In this document: piece after piece, positions 45,031-54,632 of the stretch
Position numbering within the stretch: position 1 is the stretch's first letter
How the letters are laid out: every line of letters begins with the position of its first letter
Source of the DNA: Elusimicrobia bacterium UBA5214
GTDB taxonomy: Bacteria > Elusimicrobiota > UBA5214
NCBI GenBank assembly: GCA_002412545.1
Contig: DHVG01000001.1
Span: 73,341 to 137,340 of the forward strand
Direction of reading: 5' to 3'
Length of the DNA: 64,000 nucleotides
Notes under the pieces: generated by a model
What the model was told of the DNA's origin: nothing
Seen by the model: only the letters and a program-made list of their open reading frames with translations
Databases searched by the model: none
Program-made: the position numbers and the translations under genes

Positions 45031-46284
45031 CTTTAGGTAACGACGCGGGTCAGTTATTTTACCGCTTATTGCCGAAGCGGCAACTGTCGCTGGACTGGCT
45101 AAATAAATATTTGCTTTTGGATTACCCATCCGTCCTTTAAAATTACGATTAGCCGTAGAAATCACATTCCATCCATCGGTAGGAATCCCCTGGTGTGTCC
45201 CTACACAGGGGCCACAGCCCGGGTTTACTACTACTGCTCCTGCCCTTAGAAAGACTTCAATTATACCTTTTTTTAGTGCATGTAATAAAACTTCACGTGA
45301 AGCCGGGGCAACGATAAATTTTACTTCGGGATGGATTTTCTTGCCGGATAAGATTTTCCCAGCAATTTCTAAATCTTCTAAACGACCATTTGTGCAAGTA
45401 CCCAAGAATGCTTCCTGAATTGGAATATTTTCCACTTCACTTATTGGTGAGACATTATCAACTGTATGCGGTTTAGCTATCTGTGGTTCAAGTTTGGAAA
45501 CATCATATTCACGAATATCTATATATTTTGCGTCTTTATCCGCTAAAACCGGGTGTAATTTCTTTTTTACTCGTCCCTTTAACCATTTCTCTGTCTTTCC
45601 ATCAAAAGGCATTATGCCAAATTTAGCGCCCATTTCGACTGATAGATTACAAATGGTGAAACGACCATCTATTGATAAATGATTAATTGTTTCTCCGGAA
45701 AACTCTACCGACAGATAATTTGCTCCTTCTGCGGTTAAATCTTTAATTATGAATAGAATAATATCTTTGGCATAAACTCCTTGATGTAGTTTCCCTTTAA
45801 GAATAATCTTCATTGATTCTGGAACTTTAAACCAAGTTTTACCAGAAATAAAAGCACAAGCAATATCACTTGAACCCATTCCGCAAGCACAAAGATTTAA
45901 AGCACCGTAAGTACAAGTATGCGAATCTGCACCAATAACTAAGTCACCTGCTCCAAAATGTCCTCCTTCCGGGAGAACCTGATGGCATACACCACAACCG
46001 ATATCATAAATAGATATTCCTTGTTCTTTAGCAAAACTACGCATTTTCTCATGAATTTGGGAAATTGCGGCAATTGGACTAGGTGCAGAATGGTCAATTA
46101 CCAAGGCGCAATTCTTCGGATGGGAAACTCTCTTTGCACCAATCTTATTGAAAGTATCAATGATTAACCCAGAAGTGCCATCTTGTCCAAAAGCAAAATC
46201 AATTTTTGTTATGGCAGTTTCTCCGGCTGACACTTCCTTGCCGGAATGTTTGGAAATTATTTTTTCGGCAATTGTCTTACACAT
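45025..46284 (-). CDS. leuC: 3-isopropylmalate dehydratase large subunit (LeuC/homoaconitase type)
   Basis: 419 aa, the short archaeal-type large subunit. Fe-S cysteines occur in LGTCTNGR and NPGCGPCVGTHQG, with GADSHTCTYGALN as another conserved block. It isomerises 2- to 3-hydroxy tricarboxylates through an Fe-S cluster. The neighbouring dehydrogenase looks like an isocitrate type, so aconitase- or homoaconitase-like work is possible. Confidence 0.9.
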   Translation of the reverse strand: MCKTIAEKIISKHSGKEVSAGETAITKIDFAFGQDGTSGLIIDTFNKIGAKRVSHPKNCALVIDHSAPSPIAAISQIHEKMRSFAKEQGISIYDIGCGVCHQVLPEGGHFGAGDLVIGADSHTCTYGALNLCACGMGSSDIACAFISGKTWFKVPESMKIILKGKLHQGVYAKDIILFIIKDLTAEGANYLSVEFSGETINHLSIDGRFTICNLSVEMGAKFGIMPFDGKTEKWLKGRVKKKLHPVLADKDAKYIDIREYDVSKLEPQIAKPHTVDNVSPISEVENIPIQEAFLGTCTNGRLEDLEIAGKILSGKKIHPEVKFIVAPASREVLLHALKKGIIEVFLRAGAVVVNPGCGPCVGTHQGIPTDGWNVISTANRNFKGRMGNPKANIYLASPATVAASAISGKITDPRRYLKS

Positions 46285-46291
46285 AGACGAT

Positions 46292-47380
46292 TCATACAGA
46301 TTTATAGCTAATCAGTTTCTCGTAGATTTTCTCAGTTTCTTTAATCATTTTAGCAATTGTAAAATATTTTTCAACTTTTTCTTTACCTTTTTTCCCCATT
46401 TCTTCTGCTTTTCCCGGGTTTTCAAACATCCAGATAATTGCTTCAGCGAGTGCTTTCGGATTTCCCGGTTCAACTATGATTCCATTTTCTCCGGAAGTAA
46501 TTATCTCGGGTATACCTCCCACTCGGGTTGCTACTACAGGTTTTTCTAAAGCCATTGCTTCTAAGATTACCTGTGGAAAACTTTCTTCTCTTGAAGGAAG
46601 GAAAAAAATGTTGGAAATGCTTAACAGGTCTGATATGTCATTCCGCCAACCAAGTAATAAAATTTGTTTCTTTAATTCTGAATTCTGAATTCTAAATTCC
46701 AATTCTTTTTTCTTCGGTCCATTTCCGATAATAAGAAAAGCAGTATTTATTTTTTGATTTACCATTAGGGCTATTTCCGGTAAAAAATCGACCCCCTTCT
46801 CATAATGTAATCGAGTAACCGAGGAGACAACCGGTGTATTCTCTGAGAAGTTTAAATTTTTACGAATTGTTTCCTTTTTCTGTTGAGTTTTACATTTTTC
46901 AAAATCAAGACCATTATAAACTACAACAATTTTTTCTGCAGAGATTCTTTCCCGTTGGCAGAGAAGATTTTTTGTTGCTAAACTATTAGCAATAATTAAG
47001 TCACAAAATTGTGCAGTAAAAGAATCTAACCAAACATGATAAAATTTTTTCCAAGCATCAATTGCCCGCTGGCTGGAAATAATTATCTGCCTCGGACGGA
47101 CAATTTTTCCAACAATTCTTCCTAAAATGTTTGCTCGATAAAGATGGGTGTGAAGAATGTTAATTTCGTTTTTTCTTAGATACTTGTACAACGAAAAAAA
47201 ATTAAATTTGAATAAGGGTATCCCAAGTTTTTCTATTTCTTCAGCAATTTTTCCTCTTTCTTTCAAATAAACAACTGAAAAGTCGTACTTTTCTTTCAAA
47301 AATTGGAGAATAGTCAATAGGTTTCTTTCTGTGCCTCCAATATTCAAACTGGTGATTAAGTGTAATATTTTAGGTTTCAT
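46292..47380 (-). CDS. Glycosyltransferase family 4
   Basis: 362 aa, GT-B fold. LHLITSLNIGGTERNLL at the start, VYNGLD in the middle, and the retaining E-x7-E motif EESFPQVILEA. Rossmann-type GLGG replaced by SRL. A GAATTCTGAATTC word repeat (46674-46705) is read as LEFRIQNSELKK. First gene on the polysaccharide side, it probably adds a sugar to a lipid-linked chain at the inner membrane. Confidence 0.92.
   Translation of the reverse strand: MKPKILHLITSLNIGGTERNLLTILQFLKEKYDFSVVYLKERGKIAEEIEKLGIPLFKFNFFSLYKYLRKNEINILHTHLYRANILGRIVGKIVRPRQIIISSQRAIDAWKKFYHVWLDSFTAQFCDLIIANSLATKNLLCQRERISAEKIVVVYNGLDFEKCKTQQKKETIRKNLNFSENTPVVSSVTRLHYEKGVDFLPEIALMVNQKINTAFLIIGNGPKKKELEFRIQNSELKKQILLLGWRNDISDLLSISNIFFLPSREESFPQVILEAMALEKPVVATRVGGIPEIITSGENGIIVEPGNPKALAEAIIWMFENPGKAEEMGKKGKEKVEKYFTIAKMIKETEKIYEKLISYKSV
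46674..46705 (-). repeat. In-frame GAATTCTGAATTC word repeat in the GT4 gene
   Basis: Three variants of AATTCTG (AATTCTG, AATTCTG, AATTCTAAATTCC), read as EFRIQNSE in a surface region before LLLGWR. The words resemble the array at 21012-21162. Confidence 0.6.
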
Positions 47381-47524
47381 TTATAAGAAATTTTTTTTAT
47401 TACTTAACTGGTCTACCAAGTAAGTTCAAAATACTATAATTGAAAAATGAATTAAAATCCTTGATGGGATAAAGGAGGTTAGATTTGGACTTATCTTTCA
47501 TTTTTAAGCTATTATAGATTGCAG

Positions 47525-47789
47525 TTACATTTTTTCGACAACAATTACCACATAAGTAAAAAAATCTCTAAAACCAAAGTAATATTCAACTGTTGAGAAA
47601 TTAGCGTGACCCAATATAGTTTTAAGATGTTTTTTAGATTTAACACGGGGAACTTCGTCAGGATGCAATTTGACGTCTTTTTTAAAAATATTCTTAAACA
47701 CAAACCATATAGCCTTGAAAAATAGGACACTTAATCCAAACTCTGGTGGCCAAAAAAGAATTATTTTACCATTTGGTTTTAACACACGG
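47525..47789 (-). pseudogene. Methyltransferase C-terminal fragment (remnant)
   Basis: About 86 aa ending in a stop: RVLKPNGKIILFWPPEFGLS matches the end of a class I SAM methyltransferase Rossmann fold (motif after the DV(L/H)H region). The N-terminal SAM-binding half is missing. Directly upstream the frame enters the gmd fragment; junction near 47789. Confidence 0.82.
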
Positions 47790-48036
47790 CTAAATTATAA
47801 ATTTCATCTGACTCAGATTGGATTGTTGCATTACTAATTGATGCCATATCAGTCATGTCACCCGGAATGAGATGTATTTTATCCATTATCTCTAAGCTCA
47901 GTAATCGCCACACGTTAGGGCTTGATGTTCTACGATAGAGACCGAATGCTTCATACCCTTTTTCTATTAGAAACTTAGCTAAATAAGCTCCATCCTGACC
48001 GGTAATTCCTGTTATTAATGCCGATTTTTTAGACAT
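47790..48036 (-). pseudogene. gmd: GDP-mannose 4,6-dehydratase N-terminal fragment (remnant)
   Basis: The first ~82 residues of a GMD: SALITGITGQDGAYLAKFLI, RRTSSPNVWRLLSLE, DMTD, DEIYNLA. Then the frame stops after two foreign codons, at the joint to the methyltransferase fragment. A good ribosome site (GAGGTG) precedes its ATG. Looks like a deletion scar; no intact gmd elsewhere in the window. Confidence 0.88.
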
Positions 48037-48058
48037 AGTTCACCTCTTTATATTTTGG

Positions 48059-49615
48059 TTATTTCATAAAGATACTTATAATGCGTTTCAAAAAATAAAA
48101 GGAATACTCTATTTTAAATTTCTTCAAAATCTCATATATGCCTGGTAGCGAATATATTCTTAGTAAAAAAATAGATAGAGGACGCATAAAATTCTTCTTT
48201 GCCATTCTCAAAAATATATTTGTAAGTTTATCTTGGTCATAGTCCGTAGGTTGTATACGAGTCGTTCGCCTTTTTAGCAAAACATCTTTTATATAGTTTC
48301 CATTAATCATTCCTTCCTTGAGAGCTTTGGAATAAAGTTCGGTTCCAGGATAAAACATTAATTTATGGTCCATAAGAGATAAACGCAGTGCAGTTTTTTT
48401 TACTGAATACTCTTTAAGTAAAGCATAAAAAAATCTGATATTTTCTCTTTTATCGGTAATAGTTTCAAAAGGATTATCAGAAATAATATCCAGGACAACA
48501 GGTATATTTAATCTATTAAGGTAGACTAATTTAGAAATAAATTCTTCTTTCTTAAGACCTCTTTTGAAAATATTTTTGTTAATATTTGAACTACCACTCT
48601 GGAGTCCTATTTTGATAAAATGCACTTTTATCTTATTTTTCATTAAGATATTTATCTTCTTCTCGGTTATATTTTCTATCCGACTGCTGAAATCTAAAGG
48701 AAGACCAATGTGCTTTATGTATTCTTGAATAAGAAATTCAAATTCTTCATCATTTCTAACAAGAAAATCATCTTCACAAAACATTACGCTTTTAAGACCA
48801 GGGATTATTCTTTTAGCTTCTTCTAGTTCTTTGATAACACTTTCTACATTTACGGATCTTACAATTTTACCTCGAGCACCAAAAACACTTTTTAGTTTAT
48901 TATTAGAACAAAATGTACACGAAAAAGGACATCCCCTAGTGGAAAAAATTCTATATCCTTTTTGGGAATTTTTGACTACTATGTCAGGTCGTTCTGCCAA
49001 TGAAAAAAGAGTATCTTTCAAAACATAGGTGTTTTTGAAATCGGAAAATGGAATTGGTAAAGTATTGACATCCAGTAAATCGTCTACCGGATTTTTAACT
49101 ATTTCACTTGTGTTTTCTAACCGAAAGCCAAGATTATTTAAATCATAAACTGGTTTTCCTGTAATTATTCTCTGAGTAAATTGATTTAGAAATTCTTCCC
49201 CTTCACCCAGACAGACAAATTCTATATATTGCAAATAAAAATCCGGATCACAAATAATAGGAACTCCACCCCAAACAATTGTTCCTTTGACATTTCTTTT
49301 GAGTTCTTTTGTGATCTGGATAGCCCTTTTTAAATAATGGGTAGTAAGTATGGAAATACCAATTACATCTGCATCTTGACAGAATTCTACCAATAATTTA
49401 ATCTGATACTCAGAACAAAGACCAAAAATGGGGTCTTCCTTACTCAATAATAAGCCTGAAGGACAGTGTAAAACTCTAACCCGATGTCCTTTTTCTTTTA
49501 AATACGCTGAGAGAGTTCGGATAGAAAATGGGTATAGAATAGTGCCCAGGTCTATAAGAACAATATTTCCAGATTTTTCATGTTCCATAGATTTTTCAAG
49601 ATTTGGTTCTTTCAA
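48059..49615 (-). CDS. B12-binding-type radical SAM protein
   Basis: 518 aa. The N-terminal half looks like a cobalamin-binding domain (VLIDLGT, ADVIGISILTTHYLKRA, GGVPIICDPDF). The radical SAM cluster motif C229xxxC233xxC236 is in RGCPFSCTFC. TTG start (49613-49615) with GAGGAA at good distance; an ATG nine codons later has none. Such enzymes often methylate or rearrange sugars and lipids. It lies between AsnB and the gmd remnant. Confidence 0.88.
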   Translation of the reverse strand: MKEPNLEKSMEHEKSGNIVLIDLGTILYPFSIRTLSAYLKEKGHRVRVLHCPSGLLLSKEDPIFGLCSEYQIKLLVEFCQDADVIGISILTTHYLKRAIQITKELKRNVKGTIVWGGVPIICDPDFYLQYIEFVCLGEGEEFLNQFTQRIITGKPVYDLNNLGFRLENTSEIVKNPVDDLLDVNTLPIPFSDFKNTYVLKDTLFSLAERPDIVVKNSQKGYRIFSTRGCPFSCTFCSNNKLKSVFGARGKIVRSVNVESVIKELEEAKRIIPGLKSVMFCEDDFLVRNDEEFEFLIQEYIKHIGLPLDFSSRIENITEKKINILMKNKIKVHFIKIGLQSGSSNINKNIFKRGLKKEEFISKLVYLNRLNIPVVLDIISDNPFETITDKRENIRFFYALLKEYSVKKTALRLSLMDHKLMFYPGTELYSKALKEGMINGNYIKDVLLKRRTTRIQPTDYDQDKLTNIFLRMAKKNFMRPLSIFLLRIYSLPGIYEILKKFKIEYSFYFLKRIISIFMK

Positions 49616-49660
49616 TAAGAAGTTCCTCTTTTTAGTGTGTTCTTATTTTTTAGTTGCTAC

Positions 49661-51565
49661 TTAGTAGATAAAAATCCTATGCCAGAGTTCCAGAACTAAT
49701 AATGCAAAAATTCTATATCCGTGGTCTTCTTTACCGGAAAAATGATTTTCAAGTAAAATTTTTATATTTTCAAAATTAAAATAAGGACGATTGCTTAATC
49801 TTTCAGAAATTAGTATTTGTTTGACATAATCTTTTAGTTCGTTTCTTAACCATTTTCCAACAGGTATTCCAAAACCTTGTTTACCACGATGAATTATCTC
49901 TTTAGGTAAAAAATTTTCAAAAGTTTTCTTAAGAAGATATTTTGTGGTCCAGTTATGTAATTTCCAGTTCGCAGGTATTGAAGCGGTAAATTCTAAAAGT
50001 TTATGGTCTAAAAATGGTGACCTTGCTTCCAAGGAATTTGCCATAGAAGCGATATCCATTTTTACCAACAAATCTTCAGGGAGGTAGGTAATAATATCAG
50101 TGTAAGAAATCTTATCAATTGGGTTGTTTGCTTTTGCCAAGTGGTATGTGTTTAACAGATAATCATACGCATTTTTCTTTAGTTTTTGTTTCATAAAATC
50201 TGAATAAATAAAGTTTTTAAGTTCGTTAGTAAAAAAACAATGCCATAAGATATTACGCACTGGTGTTGATTCGCCTAAGGCACCAAGAAATCGCCTAAAG
50301 TAACGTAATTTATGTATTCCCGAAGTAGTATCAATTAATGGAAATAACTTAACTAATTTTTGGTAGAATTCTGGTTTAATAATTTCAAATGGTAATATAC
50401 TTGCTAATTTTATTGCTTGATACCTTAAGTAGCCACAGAAATTTTCGTCACCACCGTCGCCATTGAGAGCAACCGTAACATATTTTCGGGTTGCTTGGGC
50501 AACATAATATGAAGGAATCATTGATGCATCCGCAAATGGTTGGTCATAATACCAAATGAGTTGAGGAAGAATTTCTGCCATTTTTGGTTCAACAATAAGT
50601 TCAGTATGTTCAGTAGAAAAATGTCTTGCTACTATCCTTGCATACTTTAATTCAGAAAAATTTTCTTCTCTAAATCCAATGGAAAATGTTTTTATTGGTT
50701 TTGTTGAATTTTCAGCCATCAGTCCGACAATTATACTTGAGTCATGTCCGCCGGAAAGAAAAGCACCTAAAGGCACATCAGCAATCATTCGTAATTTAGT
50801 TGCTTGGGTAAGAATGTTTCGTATCTCTTGGCATGCTTCCGGGAAAGTAATTATTTTTTTTTGGCGAAAATTAAGTTCCCAGTAACATGATATTCTTTCT
50901 ATTCCATTTTTCCCAGAAATAAGATAAGAGGCGGGAGGAAGTCTTCTTACATTTTTGTAGATAGTCAAAGGAGAAGGAATATATTGATAGGTTAAAAACA
51001 GGTCAATTGCTTCTAATTCTATTTCTTGGTCAAGAATGGGTACTTCCCGTAAGGCCTTTATTTCTGAAGCGAAATATAAACTACCATTCTTTTCAAAGTA
51101 ATAAAGTGGTTTTTTCCCTAAGCGGTCGCGTGCCAAAAATAGTTGTTTCCGTTGACTATCCCAGAGAGCAAAAGCAAACATCCCCCGAAGATATTTTAGA
51201 CAATCGTAACCATATTCTTCGTAAAGATGAACAATTGTTTCCGTATCAGTTTTTGTGTAAAACCGATGTCCTTTGATTTCCAAGTCTTTACGCAAATCTA
51301 AAAAGTTGTAAATTTCACCATTTAACACTATCCAGATAGTTTCTTCTTCATTATGTATTGGTTGATGCCCGGTTTCTAAATCAATTATTGCCAGTCGTCT
51401 TATTCCCAATCCAGTCTGTGGACTGTGGGCTGAGGACTGTGGACCGAGGTAGTATCCTTCATCATCCGGTCCACGATGTTTGATCACTTCGCACATTTTC
51501 CGTAGGATATCTTTATCTACCGGTTTATTGTTCCCGAAATTATAAATCCCAACTATTCCACACAT
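49661..51565 (-). CDS. asnB: Asparagine synthase (glutamine-hydrolysing) in a polysaccharide cluster
   Basis: 634 aa. Cys2 is the glutaminase nucleophile (MCGIVGIYNFG). The synthase domain has the PPi-loop SGGHDSSIIVG (a histidine in place of the usual hydrophobic residue) and EARSPFLDHKLLEF. AsnB homologues in O-antigen clusters often amidate sugars. A word repeat (51412-51449) lies in the first domain. Confidence 0.93.
   Translation of the reverse strand: MCGIVGIYNFGNNKPVDKDILRKMCEVIKHRGPDDEGYYLGPQSSAHSPQTGLGIRRLAIIDLETGHQPIHNEEETIWIVLNGEIYNFLDLRKDLEIKGHRFYTKTDTETIVHLYEEYGYDCLKYLRGMFAFALWDSQRKQLFLARDRLGKKPLYYFEKNGSLYFASEIKALREVPILDQEIELEAIDLFLTYQYIPSPLTIYKNVRRLPPASYLISGKNGIERISCYWELNFRQKKIITFPEACQEIRNILTQATKLRMIADVPLGAFLSGGHDSSIIVGLMAENSTKPIKTFSIGFREENFSELKYARIVARHFSTEHTELIVEPKMAEILPQLIWYYDQPFADASMIPSYYVAQATRKYVTVALNGDGGDENFCGYLRYQAIKLASILPFEIIKPEFYQKLVKLFPLIDTTSGIHKLRYFRRFLGALGESTPVRNILWHCFFTNELKNFIYSDFMKQKLKKNAYDYLLNTYHLAKANNPIDKISYTDIITYLPEDLLVKMDIASMANSLEARSPFLDHKLLEFTASIPANWKLHNWTTKYLLKKTFENFLPKEIIHRGKQGFGIPVGKWLRNELKDYVKQILISERLSNRPYFNFENIKILLENHFSGKEDHGYRIFALLVLELWHRIFIY
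51412..51449 (-). repeat. In-frame CTGTGGACTGTGGGCTGAGG word repeat in asnB
   Basis: Four variants of CAGTCTGTGGA/CTGTGGGCTGA/GGACTGTGGA, read as GPQSSAHSPQTG between DEGYYL and LGIRRLAIIDL, where AsnB proteins usually have three to four residues. Confidence 0.7.
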
Positions 51566-51570
51566 AGTAT

Positions 51571-52272
51571 TTATTTATGGTTCAAAAAGCGTTCTTTAAA
51601 CATATAAATTAAAGCATCAATCATATGATACCACTTTATTTTTTTGTCTTTTCTGCATATTCGTGGAGTATAACCAATAGCAATTTCTTCAATTTTTAAC
51701 TTTCTCTTGCATATACGACTTATGCTTTCAAAGTCAAAACCAGCACCATATGTACTGATAGGGACTTCTTTAATTGTAGATGTTTTATATAATCGTGAGC
51801 CTATAATATCAGTGAATTTTTTGGTATACCATAAATTTATCAGAAATGTTGAGATTACTGTTGCCAGATATTCAGGTCGTTGTTTTATGAGATTCCACCG
51901 AGAACTGTTAAAATTTTTTACTCGTGAACCAATTACAATATCTAAATCATGTTTTTCAGCAAAATCCAGCATCTTTGGTACATATCTATAATCGTATTCG
52001 TTATCAGCATGATGAATATAGGTATATTTTCCTTTTGCAGTGTTTAGTCCTATTTCAATTGACTTTCCAAAGCCATAATTTTTATCCTGTAAGATTAAAT
52101 TTATTGAAGGGTCGTTAATATTTTTCAATAATTCTCTTGTACCATCATTAGAACAGTTATCAATGATAATAATTTCCTTATCTTCCACATCAATTAGTTT
52201 GGCATCATTAACAGATTGTAAAACAGTTTTAACTTCGTTATAACTGGTTATGACAACAGTTAACTTTATCAT
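51571..52272 (-). CDS. Glycosyltransferase family 2
   Basis: 233 aa, GT-A fold: LTVVITSYNE, IIIIDNCSNDGT, YIHHADNEYDY (DxD-like). One hydrophobic segment near 140. Stop overlaps the rfbH region by one base (52272). Probably transfers a sugar to the O-antigen chain. Confidence 0.88.
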   Translation of the reverse strand: MIKLTVVITSYNEVKTVLQSVNDAKLIDVEDKEIIIIDNCSNDGTRELLKNINDPSINLILQDKNYGFGKSIEIGLNTAKGKYTYIHHADNEYDYRYVPKMLDFAEKHDLDIVIGSRVKNFNSSRWNLIKQRPEYLATVISTFLINLWYTKKFTDIIGSRLYKTSTIKEVPISTYGAGFDFESISRICKRKLKIEEIAIGYTPRICRKDKKIKWYHMIDALIYMFKERFLNHK

Positions 52273-53585
52273 TATAGTTTACTTTCTATGAAATTTTTGA
52301 TTGTTTTAACAACATATTCCAATCTTTCTTTATTTATTCCCGGATAAACCCCAACCCAAAACAAATTATTCATTACCAAATCTGTATTTTTTAAGTCTCT
52401 ATAAACTCTATATTTTATATTTTCATAGGCAGGTTGTTTGATTAAATTTCCACCAAAGAGCATACGTGTAGCAACTTTATTTTCTTCTAAGTAATTTACA
52501 ATATCTGCACGTTTAAATGGAGCATCTTCTTTTACTAAAATTGGAAATCCAAACCAACTCGGTTCAGAATTTTTGGTCGCCTGAGGTAAGAGTAAATGTT
52601 TCTCATATTTTTTCAGATGACTATATAAATAAGCAAAATTTTTCTTTCTTGTTTCAATAAACTTTGGCAACTTCTCTAATTGGGCAACACCTATTGCTGC
52701 CTGCATATCAGTAACTTTTAAATTATAACCAATATGTGAATAAATATATTTGTGGTCATAACCAAAGGGAAGTTTTCTCAATCGCCAGGAAAATCTTTTC
52801 TTGCAGGTATTGTCAAGTCCAGGTTCACAATAGCAATCCCTACCCCAATCACGGAATGATATAATTATCCTTCGTAATAATGGGTCATTTGTTAAGACCG
52901 CTCCGCCTTCACCCATAGTTATGTGATGTGCGGGATAAAAACTGCAAGTTGAAATATTTCCAAAAGTTCCGGTATATTTATCTTTATATTTTGTACCTAA
53001 TGCATCACAGTTATCCTCAATAAACCAGAGATTGTATTTTTTAACAAGTTCCAAAATTTTATCAATATTGACAGGATTTCCAAGCGTATGTGGGACAAAG
53101 ATTGCTTTTGTTTTTTTGGAGATTGTTTTTTCAATTTTACTTACGTCGATATTGTAATTTCCAAGTTCAACATCTACGAAAACAGGAACACAATTATTTT
53201 GAATAATGGGATTTAATGTAGTCGGGAATCCGCAGGCAGTTGTGATTACTTCATCTCCAGGCCTCAATCTGCGTTCTTTAAGCAAAGGGGATATAAGCGC
53301 TGTCAATGCCAGAAGATTCGCCGATGATCCCGAATTAACAAGCATGCAGTACTTTATTTTTAAAAACTCTGACAGTTTAGTTTCAAATTCTTTCGCGTAG
53401 CGACCCGATGTCAGCCAGAATTCTAGAGAAGAATCTACAAGATTTACTATTTCCCTATGGTCATAAACCCTGCCTGCGTAATTAATATATGTCTTACCGG
53501 GCACGAACGCTTCTTTTGGTTTACCAGCATAATATTCCTTTATCAGTTTTAATGTTTTCTTTTCTATTTCTTTCTCTTTGCTCAT
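52272..53585 (-). CDS. rfbH: CDP-4-keto-6-deoxyglucose 3-dehydrase (E1 type, RfbH-like)
   Basis: 437 aa, DegT/AscC fold. It removes the C3 hydroxyl from CDP-4-keto-6-deoxyglucose with PMP and a 2Fe-2S cluster. Two hallmarks are exact: His220 where aminotransferases have lysine (FYPAHHITMGEGG), and cysteines 193, 251, 253, 261 in C-X57-C-X-C-X7-C spacing, as known for E1. It needs an E3 reductase, which is not in the window. Confidence 0.95.
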   Translation of the reverse strand: MSKEKEIEKKTLKLIKEYYAGKPKEAFVPGKTYINYAGRVYDHREIVNLVDSSLEFWLTSGRYAKEFETKLSEFLKIKYCMLVNSGSSANLLALTALISPLLKERRLRPGDEVITTACGFPTTLNPIIQNNCVPVFVDVELGNYNIDVSKIEKTISKKTKAIFVPHTLGNPVNIDKILELVKKYNLWFIEDNCDALGTKYKDKYTGTFGNISTCSFYPAHHITMGEGGAVLTNDPLLRRIIISFRDWGRDCYCEPGLDNTCKKRFSWRLRKLPFGYDHKYIYSHIGYNLKVTDMQAAIGVAQLEKLPKFIETRKKNFAYLYSHLKKYEKHLLLPQATKNSEPSWFGFPILVKEDAPFKRADIVNYLEENKVATRMLFGGNLIKQPAYENIKYRVYRDLKNTDLVMNNLFWVGVYPGINKERLEYVVKTIKNFIESKL

Positions 53586-53646
53586 TGGTTCCTTCCCTTG
53601 TTGAATTTCTTCCCCGCGGTTTTGACGTGTCCTTTTAGAGCGCTTT

Positions 53647-54632
53647 TTACAGGAATTTATTTATTTTGCTGGCGTGTTTTTGCTTATAAAAAAACGGATA
53701 GTTTGTTTCCACCGTGTTTTCGTCAACATATGCGAACTTCTTGAGTTTATCACCGCAAATTACATAACACTCATAACCTATACTTTCAAACAATTTTATA
53801 ATATCATTAGGGTGGTAGCCGAAATTTTTAGACCATTTTCTAAGTATTTTAGAAAAAACTATCGGTTTGTATCTCTTCAATGTTTCCAAAGCGCCCTTGA
53901 AAACAAGGAGTTCCGCCCCTTCCACTTCGCATTTAATAAAATCTAATTTATCCGGGCGCGGCATTGAATCTATAATATCATCCAGCCTTTTTATCTTGCT
54001 TTCTTCCGTTACAGTGGTCTTTGCTTCTCTTAAATTTGACATGGATGAGGCCATTGCGCATTCTATGTCAAAATAAAATTTTACTTTCTTATTCTCATCC
54101 GATAAACCGATGTTGTAAGCCCTATCTGTATCCAGTTTGTTTAATTTAAGGTTCTTTATCAAAAATTCGTACGACGATCTTATAGGTTCAAAACAATGGA
54201 CAACTGCCCCTTGTATTTAAGGAGTATATTTATAGCATACCATCCAATGTTCGAACCGATATCAAATACAACATCTTTTGGCTTAAGAAGCTTCATTATC
54301 ATGCTTATTTCTTCAACTTTGTCATATACCCCAAAGTTTAGGTATGACATCGAAATGGAATTAGCGTCTCTGCTGTCACAAGATATTAAAATATCCTTGC
54401 CGTTATTGTTGATAGTAAATATAACCTGTCCGTCATTTATTTCTATTTTCTTAACGGGTGTGTTCTTTATCAGCCCGGGATATTCAAATAGATGTTGGTG
54501 CACTTGAAACAATTCATTTGTATACCAGTACTTTTCGTCTGTTTTGTGCTCGCCCACGCTTAAATAGCTGTTCCTTTTATCTATTAACATCATCCGCATC
54601 TCTTCATTTAATTTTTCCGGCGTCTTCCTCAA
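53647..54632 (-). pseudogene. FkbM-family methyltransferase, broken by a frameshift
   Basis: Two frames make one FkbM protein. The first (54180-54632) has PKDVVFDIGSNIGWYAINILL; the second (53647-54162) has FLIKNLKLNK, IECAMASSMSNL and DFIKCEVEGAEL. Between them, at a run of four C at 54207-54210, one added base would restore YKGAVVHCFEPIRSSYEF. Either a real frameshift or a homopolymer error. It overlaps the epimerase end. Start uncertain (TTG at 54632 or ATG at 54599). Confidence 0.85.

Noticed and set aside
47381..47524. A promoter or small RNA in the gap between the GT4 gene and the methyltransferase remnant.
   Set aside because: A TATAGT is present, but no acceptable -35 at 16-18 bases and no hairpin; I see nothing I can support in this gap.
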